DNA from: Tribonema minus
Lineage: Eukaryota; Sar; Xanthophyceae; Tribonematales; Tribonemataceae
Assembly: GCA_017506865.1 (NCBI GenBank)
Contig: JAFCMP010000490.1
Location: 372,001-436,000 of the forward strand
Length of the DNA: 64,000 nucleotides
Reading direction: 5' to 3'
Position 1 is the first letter of the stretch. Every line of letters starts with the position of its first letter. The notes beneath the pieces were generated by a model that did no database searches, had not been told where the DNA came from, and worked only from the letters and a program-made list of their open reading frames with translations. The position numbers and the translations under genes were made by a program. Below, in pieces: positions 1 to 12,800 of the stretch.

Positions 1-600
1 GATGATGCCCGATTAGCCCCAATCCTGACTCTAGGTCTAATCCTGATCTCAGTGCATTGCGTGCCTTGCGGGCCAGGAATAAGGCTAACCCTTACCCTAA
101 CCCTAACCCTAAGACGGCAGGACTGCTGCTTGCTTGCCGAGGTGACTCATGGGCGCTGCAGCACTGCATGACTGAGCGTTGTCTGACAAGCATGACATTT
201 GCTGAGCATCATCTTCGCCAAGGTTTTTTACGAAGGTGAGCATGTGGAAGGGGGTGCAGTCTTAGTCTTGGTCAGGCAAGATTGGGCCTGAGTAGAGTGC
301 TTGATTGCGAGGCAAAGGAACGCATGCATGTACAGTCACGTGTGCTCTGCTCCTTTGCTGTTGGCTATCATGGTGAGTGCTGTCACCTATAGGTAGGTAT
401 GTACTCTCATGTAAATACATTCTTCTTGTTCATAGCCCTAACGTGCCCACATAAAGGTGTTTGCTGGTACCCTTAAACGCAGTCTTTTCATCCGGCCTAA
501 TTGGGTAGGTATCATGCTGAGCACTGTCACCTGAGCACTGTCAACTCATCTTGACCCTAACCCTAAGCTGCTGAGCATTTGCCGAACCCTGATGCTCGAG
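1..600. other. no gene recognised; left edge, probable intron of the coiled-coil gene
   Basis: The gene to the right (minus strand) leaves its last visible exon at 889 in phase 2, so this stretch should be part of the following intron. It holds short CCCTAA tracts (about 96-114 and 553-567) and a GAGCACTGTCACC word resembling the donor side of the exon at 889-980. I found no exon-like open frame with convincing splice sites. Confidence 0.45.
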
Positions 601-860
601 CGCTGTCACCTGCTCGACACTTGTCGTCAGCCTGACTCGGCTCCACGAGCCGTTGAGCATCTGCCTCATTCTAGCCTTAGCTACATTGTCAGTACTATTA
701 CCTGAGCTCGCTGGACAGCTTGGCGTTTGTCTGGCTCAGCTCTACGAGCCGCTGTGTTCAAGCTTTACCCTGACCTCTAGCTATAACGATGAGCACTGTC
801 ACCCGAGCACGCTTGACAGATTTGTGTTGGTCTGGCTCAGCTCCGCAAGTTCAACCCTAA
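600..860 (-). repeat. donor-side exon-edge echoes of the 889-980 exon
   Basis: Three degenerate copies of the 3' end of the exon at 889-980, each with its splice donor, lie at about 603-655, 693-757 and 790-848. They keep the recognisable string CTCAGCTCCACGAGCCG (plus strand), which is coding only in the true exon. A CCCTAA tract (853-864) sits between the last copy and the exon. Only the exon copy has an acceptor, so the others look like duplicated exon edges rather than exons. Confidence 0.75.
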
Positions 861-888
861 CCCTAGATATCATAATGAGCACTGTCAC

Positions 889-3800
889 CTGAGTTCGCTG
901 GACAGCTTGGCGTTCGTCTGGCTCAGCTCCACGAGCCGCTGTGCTGCCTCCCTGTCCTTGGCACGCACGCCCTGATTGGCCTGCAACAGTGCAGCATTGC
1001 TCAGCACATCAGTGCTCAGTAGACCAGCCCAATAATTTGTTGAACTGTCCTTGGCACGCACGCCCTGGTTGGCCTGCAACAGCGCAGCATTGCTCAGCAC
1101 ATCAGTGCTCAGCAGGCCAGCTCAAAATCATGTAAACTGTTTCTCAACTGTCCTTGGCGTGCACGCCCTGATTGGCCTGCAACAGCGCAGCATCTCTCAG
1201 CACGTTGCTGCTCGGTAGGCTAACCCTAAGCCCTAAGGTGGCCGATACATGGGGGCAGCGAGGCACACGGTACAGGCCTAACCCATCCTTGCCCTAATCC
1301 TAACCCTACCCCTATCGCTTGCGGACAGGGTAGGTGCTCAGCAGCAGGCCAGCTCAAATGAGCTCCGTGCCAGCAGCAGCGGCACATCACAAGACGCAAG
1401 AGATCCGGCGTCAGTGGGTGTAAAGCACGAAAAAAGGTTCTGCGTTGTCACGTTTTTTTTTCAATCGCAATAAAAAATATGCTTCATAATCTAAGCCCTT
1501 ATCATAGATTTTCCAATGTGGCTGAGTTGTGTCTCAGCAGCACGGCACCTACAGTACTTGATATATGCGTGTTCGCTACATAGAGCGTCTTCCGCCAGGA
1601 TCGAGTGTCATTTGAGTATTTTGGAGTTGAACTTGTTATCTTCACTTCACTGAATGGGAGTGTGCGCCAATTTGTCAGCATCGCAGCATGCCGAGGCCTT
1701 CTCGCAAGGACCATGGCAATACTCATACTTGCGAGTCTGATTCAACGAGTCTCAGGCACTGCGCAGCTGGTCCAGAGCCCTCAGCAGGTTGCGTCTGAGC
1801 ACTGCCACCGTTGCATGAACACCACAGTATGTGAAATTGTTTACGCACGTTCATGACATCACTCAAATATAAACAGGAGTTTCATCCAGCTTGTACATAC
1901 CTGGTCAAGAGCCCTCTGCAAGTCGGACAGCTCTCCGCGGAGCGCTGCCACCCTGGCATCTGAGGCCTCGTTGCCCCTCCTGCTCTCCTCTAGGGCAGCC
2001 TGCTCGGTCACAGTGCGCACATTGAGCAGTCAATGATAGGTAGGTAGGGTATGTGCACCTGAGATGAGCGCTGCCGCCCTGACATCTTATGGACATGAGC
2101 ACAGTCCATGGTGTGCAATTGAAGGTGGCAGTTGAAGTAGGCAGTTGGGCAAGCGTTAACATGACGCCGCGCTGCACCTTCTGTGCTCGTCTGGGCAGCC
2201 TGTTCATGAAGAATTTTATCATGATGGTAGACAGGTATGTGTAGTTGAAGTTACCTGTTGGCACGCAGGCAGGCAGGCTTGCTTGCGCATTGTACAGCAT
2301 GGTCTATTGAGCACAAGTGCGTGGATAATCAATTGCAAGGTAGGGCGCATTCGGGGACTGTACAGGGTGCAGCTCAATGCCAAGGACAATTCAGAATAAA
2401 AAACACTTGATGCCAGAAGAGAGAGAGTATCAGTCGGAGTTCGTCCTTGCCCCTCCCCAATCCTTGTCCTGACCCTTACCCCAATTCAAACCAACATTTT
2501 TGCAATGCCGTGGACAAAGGCACTGGGAGAAGACCTGCAAATGTTATACTTCGTACCTTAAGCCCTTAACCTAGATCTGATTGTGCATCCACGTGTTATC
2601 AACCAATCCCCAGTCCCAAGTAACGCCCATCCCAGCCTGACCCAAAATTAAACTGGTTTGTATTGTGTGCTCGCTCGCATGCAGCCGTGCCAGCTGCTCC
2701 CGCTGAAGCGCCCAATTGCGCTAACCCTAACCCTAACCCTAACCCTAACCTAACCGTAGCCCTGAGAGGCAAATCCCAGCCCTATCCCTGACTTTGCACC
2801 TATCCTGAACGCCACCCTGCCAGCTGCGCCTTCTGACCTTGTAGCCCTAGCCCTGACAAGAAAAATGACCATATTATGTTTCACCCTTACATCGGCAACA
2901 CCTGCAACCTAACCCTAACCCTAACCCTAACACCCTAAGCAACCCCCCTGCTGGCCAGACCACAACCTTGAACCTACGTAGCACCCAGAGCATGCCATCT
3001 CTTGCCTGCAGCCCAGCCAGCTGCTCCCTGGCCAAAGCGAGCTCCTCTGCGGCCGCATGCGCGCGTTGCTCACTCTCGCCGCGCAGCCGTTGTTCGTCAC
3101 ACGCAGCGCTGTCCGCCGCTGCCGCAGCCGCCTGCTGCCGCTGTGCCTGGCCACACCAAAGGGAGAGTTGTGAATTGAAGTATAACGGTATGTATATGAT
3201 GGCAATACTCAGTCTTGAAGTACTTTATGAAGTAGTTCTTGAAGTATGAGTGATGATGCACGTTCAGGTGAGACATGCTCGTTGCATGCGGCGCTCTCCG
3301 CCGCGGCCGCCGCCGCCGCCTGCTGCCGCTGTGCCTGGCACACCGAGGAAATACTATCATAATAAAAGTGTAATGGTACGAAGTATACGTTGACCAAACT
3401 AATTATACAGGTACTTCTGGCGATATGAGTTACGGTGCAAGGTGAGGTGACACGTGCTGGTCACACGCGGCGCCTCCGCCGCTGCAGCCGCCGCCTGCTG
3501 CCGCTGTGCCCGGCACACCAAGGAAAAGGAGTAGCATTTGAATTGAATCATAACGCTAGGGATATGATCTGCGCCGCGGCCGCCGCCGCGTGCTGTCGCT
3601 GTGCCTGGCACGCCAAGTATGTTAATTTGGTGTATAACAAAAGAACTAGCCGTGGGCTGGTCGACGGAATGCGATGCAAGGCGCACAGAATCGATGCTGC
3701 ATGAGCACTGTGGAGCATCAGCACACAAGTGCAACAGACAGCTGAGAAACTGACAGGTGTGGTGGGGGAAAACCATCCTCACGGGGAACGCATGGCCGCA

Positions 3801-6800
3801 ACCGCGCAATGGGTTGCCGCACTAAAAGCCCGGGTGGGTGGGAGGATTTGCAAATCAATCTCTGCCCGGGTTAGCAGCTGCAAGCCCCACGTGCCACCTT
3901 GGGGCCACGTTGGTCTGCTGATTGCTGCATGTCTGCCTCCGGCTGAGACTGTACTGCCTGTGACCTATACGCCCGAACCATCGCCTTCCCCCTCCTCTGC
4001 GCCCCCGGCTGGTTCCTGGTTTTTGGCTCCATTTTGTGCCAAAATTGCCGAAAACTTTGAGTATATGATGGTGATGCTCATTCTTGGTACTTCAAAAAGC
4101 ATAAACCTAAAGATCCAAGTAAAATTCTTGGAGTACTTCTTGCAATATGAGTGATGGTGCCAGTTGAGGTGAGGCCTGCTCGTTGCACACGGCGCTCCCC
4201 ACCGCTGCTGCTGCCACCGACCTCTGCCGCTGTGCCTGGCGCGCAAGGCACCTGTAATCTTACGTATATGATGATAGGTATATGATGGTGATAATTCGCA
4301 CGACTCTCAAGGCGACCGACAGTGTTGGAGGCAGTCTAGCCCTACGCGATGGGTATACTAGGGTTTGTCACGATGCTTTCAGGAGTAGCGTAGCCCCATT
4401 TGAAAGGTGAACTTCGTAGGATGAGTGTCGGATCCCTGTTGTTGTTTTCGTTTCGGTTGACAACATATATGAATCAATACTCCGAAGTACATGAATCTGC
4501 ATGACTGCCGGCCAGAGTGGAAGCCAGTGGGCGTTCGCGCATTACTGTGAATGGAAGCAGCGCAGGGTATTGACTCGAGGCATCGGCCAACGTCACGCAT
4601 TCGAAGTGCGCACCAATTTGCCCACCAACATCGCATACAAGCCACACGCGGCGCACTTGCGGGCGGCGACTTCATAGCAGCAACACATGCATACCTCCAG
4701 CACGATGTCGTGTTTTTCGGCCTCCAGCCGGCTCACCGCCTGCCGCAGGCCGTCCAGCTCTGAGCGCTGCTGCTGAGCTGTTGACACAGCATCCTCCTGC
4801 GCAACACCACATGGTGAGTCACCAGTCACAATTGAAGCTGAGTTTTGAGGTTGGGGTTAGGGTTGTTGCTGAGCTGTTGACGCAGCGTCCTCCTGCGCGC
4901 GACACCATGCGGTGAATATCCTGAGACGCTTTCAAGTTATCACTAGACGCGTGTGGACTCTGGTGGCAAGGTGGACATCTACCATCTGGGCTTTTTCACG
5001 CCTAAACGACATTATCAATACAACTACATCTCATGTTTGAGGTCAAGGCTTGGGGGTAGGGTAAGGGTTAGGGTTAGCTGCTGAGCCATTGACACAACGT
5101 CCTCCACAGTCGCAAGTTCAACCCCAAGTAGGTTTGGTGGTGGGGTGTTGGTGGTAGTGTGAATGGTTAGGGTTAGGCTCTTTGCGGTTGAGTTTCTCTG
5201 CAGGGTTAGGGTTAGGAAAGGGTGCTGCATTGAGTGCAGATGCTCAGAGTCACGGTTGCCAGTCAGATTCAAGGGTGGGCCCAGGCAATTGAGACATTGC
5301 TCAAATTGAGCAGTCTGTTTTTAAAATGCAGCAGTGCTCAATGATTTGGACAGCGCGCACCTGATTGCGCAGCGCTCTACAGTGCTGAGACTTGACAGTT
5401 GTTGCTTTTGTTTGTGCAGCAGTGCTCAACTCAACGTTCAGAACGCCAGCGCACCTGATTGCGCAGCGCCCTGTCGCGCTCCGCCTCTGCCGCTCTGCGC
5501 AGCCCCTGCTCTTCCTTAAGCTGCCTGTCGATGGACTGCAGCTGCTCGTGCGCTGACGCAAGGGCACGCGCATCCTCTCCTCCCCTGCGTATACACGAGT
5601 AAAGTTAAGGTCAAACTGAGCACGATTGAGAACAGTGTTGCTTGTTTGTTCTGGGCAGTTGTGGCGCGTCAGAGGACAAGAAGGACAACAGCCCCCCACT
5701 CACACAGTACTGATCTGGGCTGACCCTAGTCCTAACCCTAACCCTACGCTTGTGAGTATGTAAGCAAAGATTGAAACAGAAGGGGTGTGAATGGTGTACG
5801 CCAGTACATGCGCATCCTCTGCTCCCCTGTGTAGGCACGGGGAAAGCAGTGAAATCACCCTCTGTTTGAGCACACTGTTGTTTGTTGGCATTTGGCGGTT
5901 TGCACGCTTTAATTTTGCAAGAGGACAACAACCCCGCTTCATGCGGTGCTGATCATTTAGAATGAATCGCGCCGCAGACGAGGATCGATCACAACAGGGG
6001 TGCGGATGTGTTCTCCAGACTAGGGTTTAGGTTTAAGGTCTGGGTTGGCGGGTATAAGATAACGTTTACTGGGCGTCAGAGATGCTGGTCTAGGCTACAA
6101 GCAGATACCAAGCTCTCTTGGTGCCTTAATTTGTGCATACTGCGGCAGCATAACAGCAAGAAGTTCATTGGTACCCGAGCTGCATAGCCGTGGTGAAGTT
6201 CAAGCGAGAACATGTTTGCTGCGAAGTAGCACGCTGGTTGTGTGCGCCAGGGCTCAAACACATTGCCCTGACCCTACCCCCAAGCTGAACCCTGACGGCA
6301 ACCCTCAACCCCCCCGATTCTGACCCCAAGCCCCCCCACTGCATCTACTGAGAAGCGCTGAATTTGCAGAACGATGAGCTCCATAAGGTGCCATGCCATC
6401 ATCAGCAGAACACAAAACGTGCTGTTGTGATCCAATACATATGGTCAATGACAAGCTTCATGATGTGCTGAGCCATCAACTACTCTGTCGCAACCTGTTT
6501 GGAGTCAGGGGTGGGGTTGATGTGGTTGATGGGAAAAGCCGACAAAAAAAACACTCCCTCCCCACCACAACTAATAAAAATCACAAGTGCGGTGCGACAG
6601 CACACTGACGATGATGCGGTGGTGTACCCTGCCTTAGTTTCTCTTACATACAGAGGCTACAAGCAGTAGCTAACCCTAAACCCTAACCCTGAGTGTAGCG
6701 GAAGCGCGCTCATATACATGTACATGCGCCAGCTGACAGTATTACCGGTGCTACGACGAAAATGCACAGTTTGAGACAGCACATCACTGCACTTGAAGCT

Positions 6801-9800
6801 AAAGGGTGGCTCTTCCAGTATTAACTTCAATGCGAAAGTCAGCCGCCATGTGGAGGGCGCCGGCTGAGGGCTAGGTTAGTTTAGGGTTGAGTAGTAAAAC
6901 GGTGAGCATAGGGATAAGAGTCAGGGATAGGCCTAAATTTTGAGTGTAAGTAAACAGCATGCTGCCATACCTGCGACCTCATCTAAGGTAACACGCTCAG
7001 CGGCCTTTTTGCGGTTGAACTTCAAATGGTGACTTGAAGAACTTCAGATGGTGACTCACCTGGCTTCTTTGTCTCTGGCAGCATCTGCAGCCTCCTGTGA
7101 CAGTTTCTGCGCCAGCGCCTTCAGCTCCCTGATGCCGCCCCGCACCACACAGGAGGCGCACATAGTGCTAGTCAGAAACCTCTTTTTCAAAAATAGTCTG
7201 AAATATTGAACGGCTTCCTTGGAAGGAGTTGGAGCAGGGTTGAGGTAAGGGTAAGCTGATCTCGACAATCACATTTGAGACGCCTTGACTCGCGAATTTG
7301 CATGAGCTTACATAGGGTTAGGGTTGAGCCACCTTATCCCAACTACTCCAGGAAGGGGGGGGTCTAAGTAGTGCTCGCAAGTCATGATGACGAAGTACGC
7401 TCAGGCTGTGGTCTAGGTACATGCATGCATGCATGCGCTCAAACACTTGTAAAATCAAATGCGTTCAAATTATCCTCATGGCAAGTGCGCAAAGGTCACT
7501 TTGTGCGCAAAGGTCACTTTGGTGAAGCGCCAGACTCCACAATTACACCATGACCGTGCCTTTGAGCAAATTTGTGCTGCAGGATCTAAGCCAGCGTGCA
7601 GCAGCCGAAACTGCAGCCAGACATAGCATCAGACAAGTCTTCGAGCAAAACACCAGCAGGAAAGGCAATACAGCTTATGCAATGACACACGTCAAGCACA
7701 CAGCGGAAAAGGTACCTCTGCCACTCAATGAATAATTGTTAGGGGACTCTGCATTGCTGAGCGCTGCTGTTGCACTTCTGTGCATACCGGTAGGTAGCAC
7801 TGCACTCCATACATACATACCTGTTGGCGGCATTTGCTTTGCTGCTGAGCGCTGCCTTGAGCTCCTATGCATGCCGGTGCATAGCACAGCTCTCAATACA
7901 ACATACCTGTTGGCGGCATCTGCATCGCTGAGCGCTCGCTGCCTTTGAACTTCTGTGCATACCGGTAGGTAGCACTGCCCTCAATACCTACATGCCTGTT
8001 GGTGGCATCTGCATCGCTGAGCGCTCGCTGCCTTGAACTCTTGTGTATATGGGTAGGTAGCACTGCACTCAATACATACATTCATACCTGTTGGCAGCAT
8101 CTGCATCGCTGAGCGCTGCCTTGAAGTCGTGTAACTGCCCGTCGGACCGCTCCGCCTGTGCGAGGAACGCCGCTCGTTCCGCGGAAAAGCGCTGGGACTG
8201 TTCCTCCGCGGCCGTGCGCGCCACTGCCGACACAGCACGACACAAATAGTAATCGCGCATCAGATCTCAAGTGTTTTCAGCACAGTGGCTTTACCGCATG
8301 ACTTGTTTTTCTTTTGTGGCTTTGCAGCACCTGGCATCACGGTCATTCTTGTTGTTCTTGGTGTCTTTGTAGCACCTGCAATTACTGCTGTTTCAGCAGC
8401 TTTGAAGTCCACATGTTGAAGTTAGCGCCATGCGCTCAATCTAGGGATTACAAGCAGCTTCAACGAAAACCAATCGAGCACGTTGCCTGACGCTGCTGTT
8501 ATGCGATATGAATTCTGCCTGCGGAACTCACTGCAGGACAGACATGGACATGACATAAAGTGGCAGCAGTGCTCACCATGTGTACCCTGACAACCACTAT
8601 CATACATACCCTAGCAGCAGTGCTCACCGTAGGTACCCTGGCAGCAGTGCTCACCATACATGCATGCCCTGGCAGCAGTACTCGCGATACTGCCCCTCAG
8701 CAGGGCTGGCCTACATACCCTTACAGCAGTGCTCGCCATGCTTATCCTGCCAGCACCGCTCTCGTCATTGGTGTCCAGACACACTCACAAAGACACGCCT
8801 GGCAGGCACTGACTGCACAAATCAAGCTGCCCTTCAATGTCACCCTCATTTTCACCGTTAATGTCACCCTCATTTTCACCGTTGAGTGTACTTGCCATGG
8901 TGGGTATTCCCATCATGCTCATGGCGTTCCCGAAAGGCCAAGCTACCGCTTCACGCAATAATACACTTCATAAGAGCCAAACACTCTGATGCTCTAGCCG
9001 TAGCACAAACTGTGACCCCCGCCACCTCTACATCCTCCTGTCTCGCTCCGTAAAAAGGGATGCAGAGGGAGGTGCCAGGGGACAAGCACTAACCCTAGCC
9101 CTAGTTACCTAGTTAGCTGACCTGTCAGCGCCTCCGCAGCCAGGCGCGCCTGATGATCGCCCTCTCTGAGCCTGAGGAGAGCAGCATTAAGTCGAGTCAA
9201 TGAGTCAAGTCACAAGTCACTTGTCAACGCTGTCCACTTCCGCGGATGCACACGATACGAGAAGGCTTGGCAACTGCCATGTCGACTTCAAGTGCACCTG
9301 CAGCTTCGCCCCTAAGCCATCCCGGCCCTGGTCCCAGTCTGTGCCTGCACATCATGTCAATCACGCATCACACCTGCAGCATTGACCAACGAGTCAAGTG
9401 GCGAGTCACAAGTCAATGCTGTTCACTCCACACATGCGCACAGTACACGCGTGGCAATTCAGGGCAGCAGCAGGTCTTGATGACAAGATAACTTCAACTT
9501 GAACTTCAAGTGCCACACTCGCTCCCCCCCCCCCCCCCCTGATTCCAAACGCTGTGCCTGCGCCTCATGTCCAGATGCACAGAAGCTGCAAAAGATGCGG
9601 GCGTCAGACTCACTCTGCCTCAGCAACTCCAAGGTATGACACTCCCCACACTGGCAACTTCAAGGCCTCAGCGCCCTCAAGGCGTCATCGTACTACTCAC
9701 CTTGCTCCGTTGGCCCCATGACAACTCTAAGATGTCACACTCACTGCTCACACCCTGAGCTGTGCCAACTTCAAGTCATCACAACTTGCTGGCCTCAGCA

Positions 9801-12800
9801 AGTTCAAGTGCTCCCGCGGCCTTATCCGCCCTCGCTTATGCTACTACTCGCTTTGCTCCGTTGACCTCACCTCACCTCCAGGATGCCACTCTCACCACTC
9901 ACACACTGAACTTTGCCAACTTCAACTCATCATACTCACTTGGCCTCGGCCACTTCAAGTGCGCCCGCGGCCTTGCCCACCCTGGCCTTTAGGATTACTT
10001 GCTCTGCTCGCCGTTGGCCTCAGCAACTTCAAGATAACACACTCACTACTTGGGTTTTTGCATGGTTACTCCCTGAGCTCTGTAAACTTCAAGTTGTCAC
10101 CCTCACTTGGCCTCGGCAACTTCAAGTGCGCCAGCGGCCTTGTCCGCCCTGGCCTCAGCGCGCGCCAGGTCTCGTTTGAGCTTGTCCCTGGCTTCCACGG
10201 CAGCCTGCCCCTCTCTGCTGGTTACGCCCAGTTCCGCGTGGAGCGCTGCCATTGCCGCGTGCAACTCCGAGACCTGCAGCACGACCGGCGAATGATGATG
10301 CTTATTTGTTCATGTCGCAGTATACACTATCAGGTATATGTACAATATACACATATATACACATATGTATATTGTATACACACATGTCCCTGGCCTCCAC
10401 GACAGCCTGCCGCTCTCTGCTGGCTGCGCCCAGTTCTGCATGGAGCGCTGCCATCGCTGCGCGCAACTCCGAGACCTGCAGCGTAACCGGCGAATAATGA
10501 TGCGTATGTGATTGTGATGCATGGCAATGGCGTCAAAGTGACCTGAGAGATGTACTTCTATACTTCGAAGTATATGTATTCATGGATGAACGTAGTGGTA
10601 AGCGGGCGCTGGCGTGCGAGCTGTCAGGCTCTGACAGGGGGGTGAGTAATGGCTCGTGTGGAGGGCATGTATCGTAGGTATGTATGGCCGCACCCAGCTC
10701 CACGTGGAGCGCTGCCATGGCTGCATGCAACTCGGAGACCTGCAGTACGACCGGCACACACAATGGCACACGCGTTGGCGGCGTTGGCGTCGGCGTGACC
10801 TGAGAGATGATGTGGCTGGGCATACGGCGTGGGAGCTGACGGGCTTAGATAAGGTCGTCAGTAATGGTCGTGCGCCCAGCTGCGCGTGGAGCGCTCCCAT
10901 CGCCGCGTGCAACTCGGAAACCTGCAGCACGATCAGCGAGTGGTGATGCTCACTTGCTCATGTAGACTCATGGGGCATCAGCATTGGCGTAATCTGAGAG
11001 ATGATATACACTTAGAAGCAGAGATGCCCCGTACTGCCATCATCGTACCAGTCGCGCTTAGCGCGAAATTTTTTTTAACCGGTACCGGTACCAGTACTCA
11101 ATAACTGGTACCAGCAGCTACCCGTACCAGTTTACCTGGTGCGCTGGGACAACCGGTACCAGTATACTGGTGAAACCGGTAAAAACTGGTCTGAGCGGTT
11201 TTCACCTGTGGTACCAGTTTTTTACTAGTGATGCCAGGGCTTTTCTCATATGCATAGCGTACGTAGTATACCGTGCGATCAGTACGTGCAACTACAAAGG
11301 CTACAGGAATAATGTTTGTTAGGAGCTCGAGGTTTCTAGGTTGTGCTCTCGAGAGGATTCTAGGTTGTGCAGCCGAATGGACCCAAGTGCATAGTGCGCA
11401 CAGCTCAAAGCCTTGCCCACAGCATACTAGCGCAGTATTTGCTCCTGTAAGTGACACTCAAAGTGCACCGTCACGATGCAAAGGCAGTCAGCAACATGTG
11501 TGCAGCATGCAGCCAGCAAAAGGATGGGCAGCATGCTCATATATCATTCTGCCTGCTGCCACCTGTTTCGACTTTCGCTCTGCAATTGGCACCCTTGCAC
11601 TTGTGGATCAGCAAACATCATCTGTCATATGTGTAAATCAGGTTTTCATGTTTACGCAGCTGAAGCTTGAGCGTTGGCTGCGACAGCGCATCATTGCATT
11701 CCTCAAAATGAATGCATCGCGTCCCACGTCGGTTGATGGATGCTAATGCTTTACATCCAACCTGCTATCTCAGCCTGAAGAAGCTGCTTGTGCATTCCGC
11801 GACATTCAATAGTCGCGCATCCATCAATCGGAGACTGCCACCTGTGTTCGATTTTTGCGCCACATGGACCGCTTGCATGCCATCACTAGCCGAACCCATA
11901 TGTCATTAGCAGCATCAGTAGGTCGACTCACGACCATATCTGCCAGATACACCGTCCTTACACCTGTCGTGTCGGTGTCGTGGGTCTGTGCAGCGCTGAA
12001 CTAACTTCAAGGCACGAAAGAATAAAATCGCTGAAACGGTCTAACAATTGCATTTTAACTGGTGGCGCCGGTCATCAGCTACGGCATCGGTACGTGTTTA
12101 CGGGTTGCCTCACGCGGCCAGTTACCCGTGCCGGTTAGCGAGCGGCAACCAGTCACCGGTTAAAACTGGTACAAAAACTGGTACGGGCACCGGTGCTACC
12201 AGTTAACGGGGCATCTCTGCTTAAAAGTAACTTTGAGGTATGCATATTGTATACATACACGGAAGTAGTACGCGGCATTGGCGTGAGCTGACAGGCCTTG
12301 ACAGGGGGGTGACAAATGAGGGTGTATGGAGGGCAGGCATGTAGGTATGTATGGCCGTGCCCAGCTCCGCGTCGAGAGCTGCCATCGCCGCATACAACTC
12401 GGAGACCTGTGAAGCGCAACGGCATGAGTCATCGCTTGTGCACACGATGGCCTTGGCTTGAGTTGACAGACCGTACGAGGGGCCATTGGGGAGAGTAGAA
12501 GTTGTTTGCGTGCGTGCTGCTGCTGTCCAGTGTCTATGGCAAGAGAGTCGAGTGCATACGCTGCACAGTCCTTGACCTGCACATACTTAGAAATGGTGCT
12601 TGCTGCAAGCGGAGCGCTACCGTGGCTGCATGCAGCCTCATACGCCTCCACCTGCGCGCGCCGCAATTGAAAAGTTTGAACCACTATATGACAAAATAAT
12701 TTACACAGCTACTGTGTAGTGGATATGGCCATGACACTGGTGATGCTTACACTTTAACTTGAAGTCAACTAAACATCAGCTCACTCTGAGCCCGTTGCGG

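Noticed and set aside
600-1200. CRISPR-like or satellite array of regularly spaced short repeats
   Set aside because: The repeated units are copies of an exon edge with splice sites, not palindromic repeats with unique spacers, and the host is eukaryotic.
2700-2940. Telomere or subtelomere because of CCCTAA tracts
   Set aside because: Tracts are short, occur in both orientations across 60 kb inside introns, and are flanked by normal single-copy genes.
11273-11746. 157-codon frame as hAT transposase
   Set aside because: Low-complexity composition without the conserved hAT dimerisation region; the element is too short.
12600-12670. Extra exon of the coiled-coil gene with acceptor before Val-Glu-Ala-Tyr
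   Set aside because: It resembles a decayed acceptor-side copy of the 10107-10273 exon (GGAGCGCTACCGTGGCTGCATG) and is not needed for phase.
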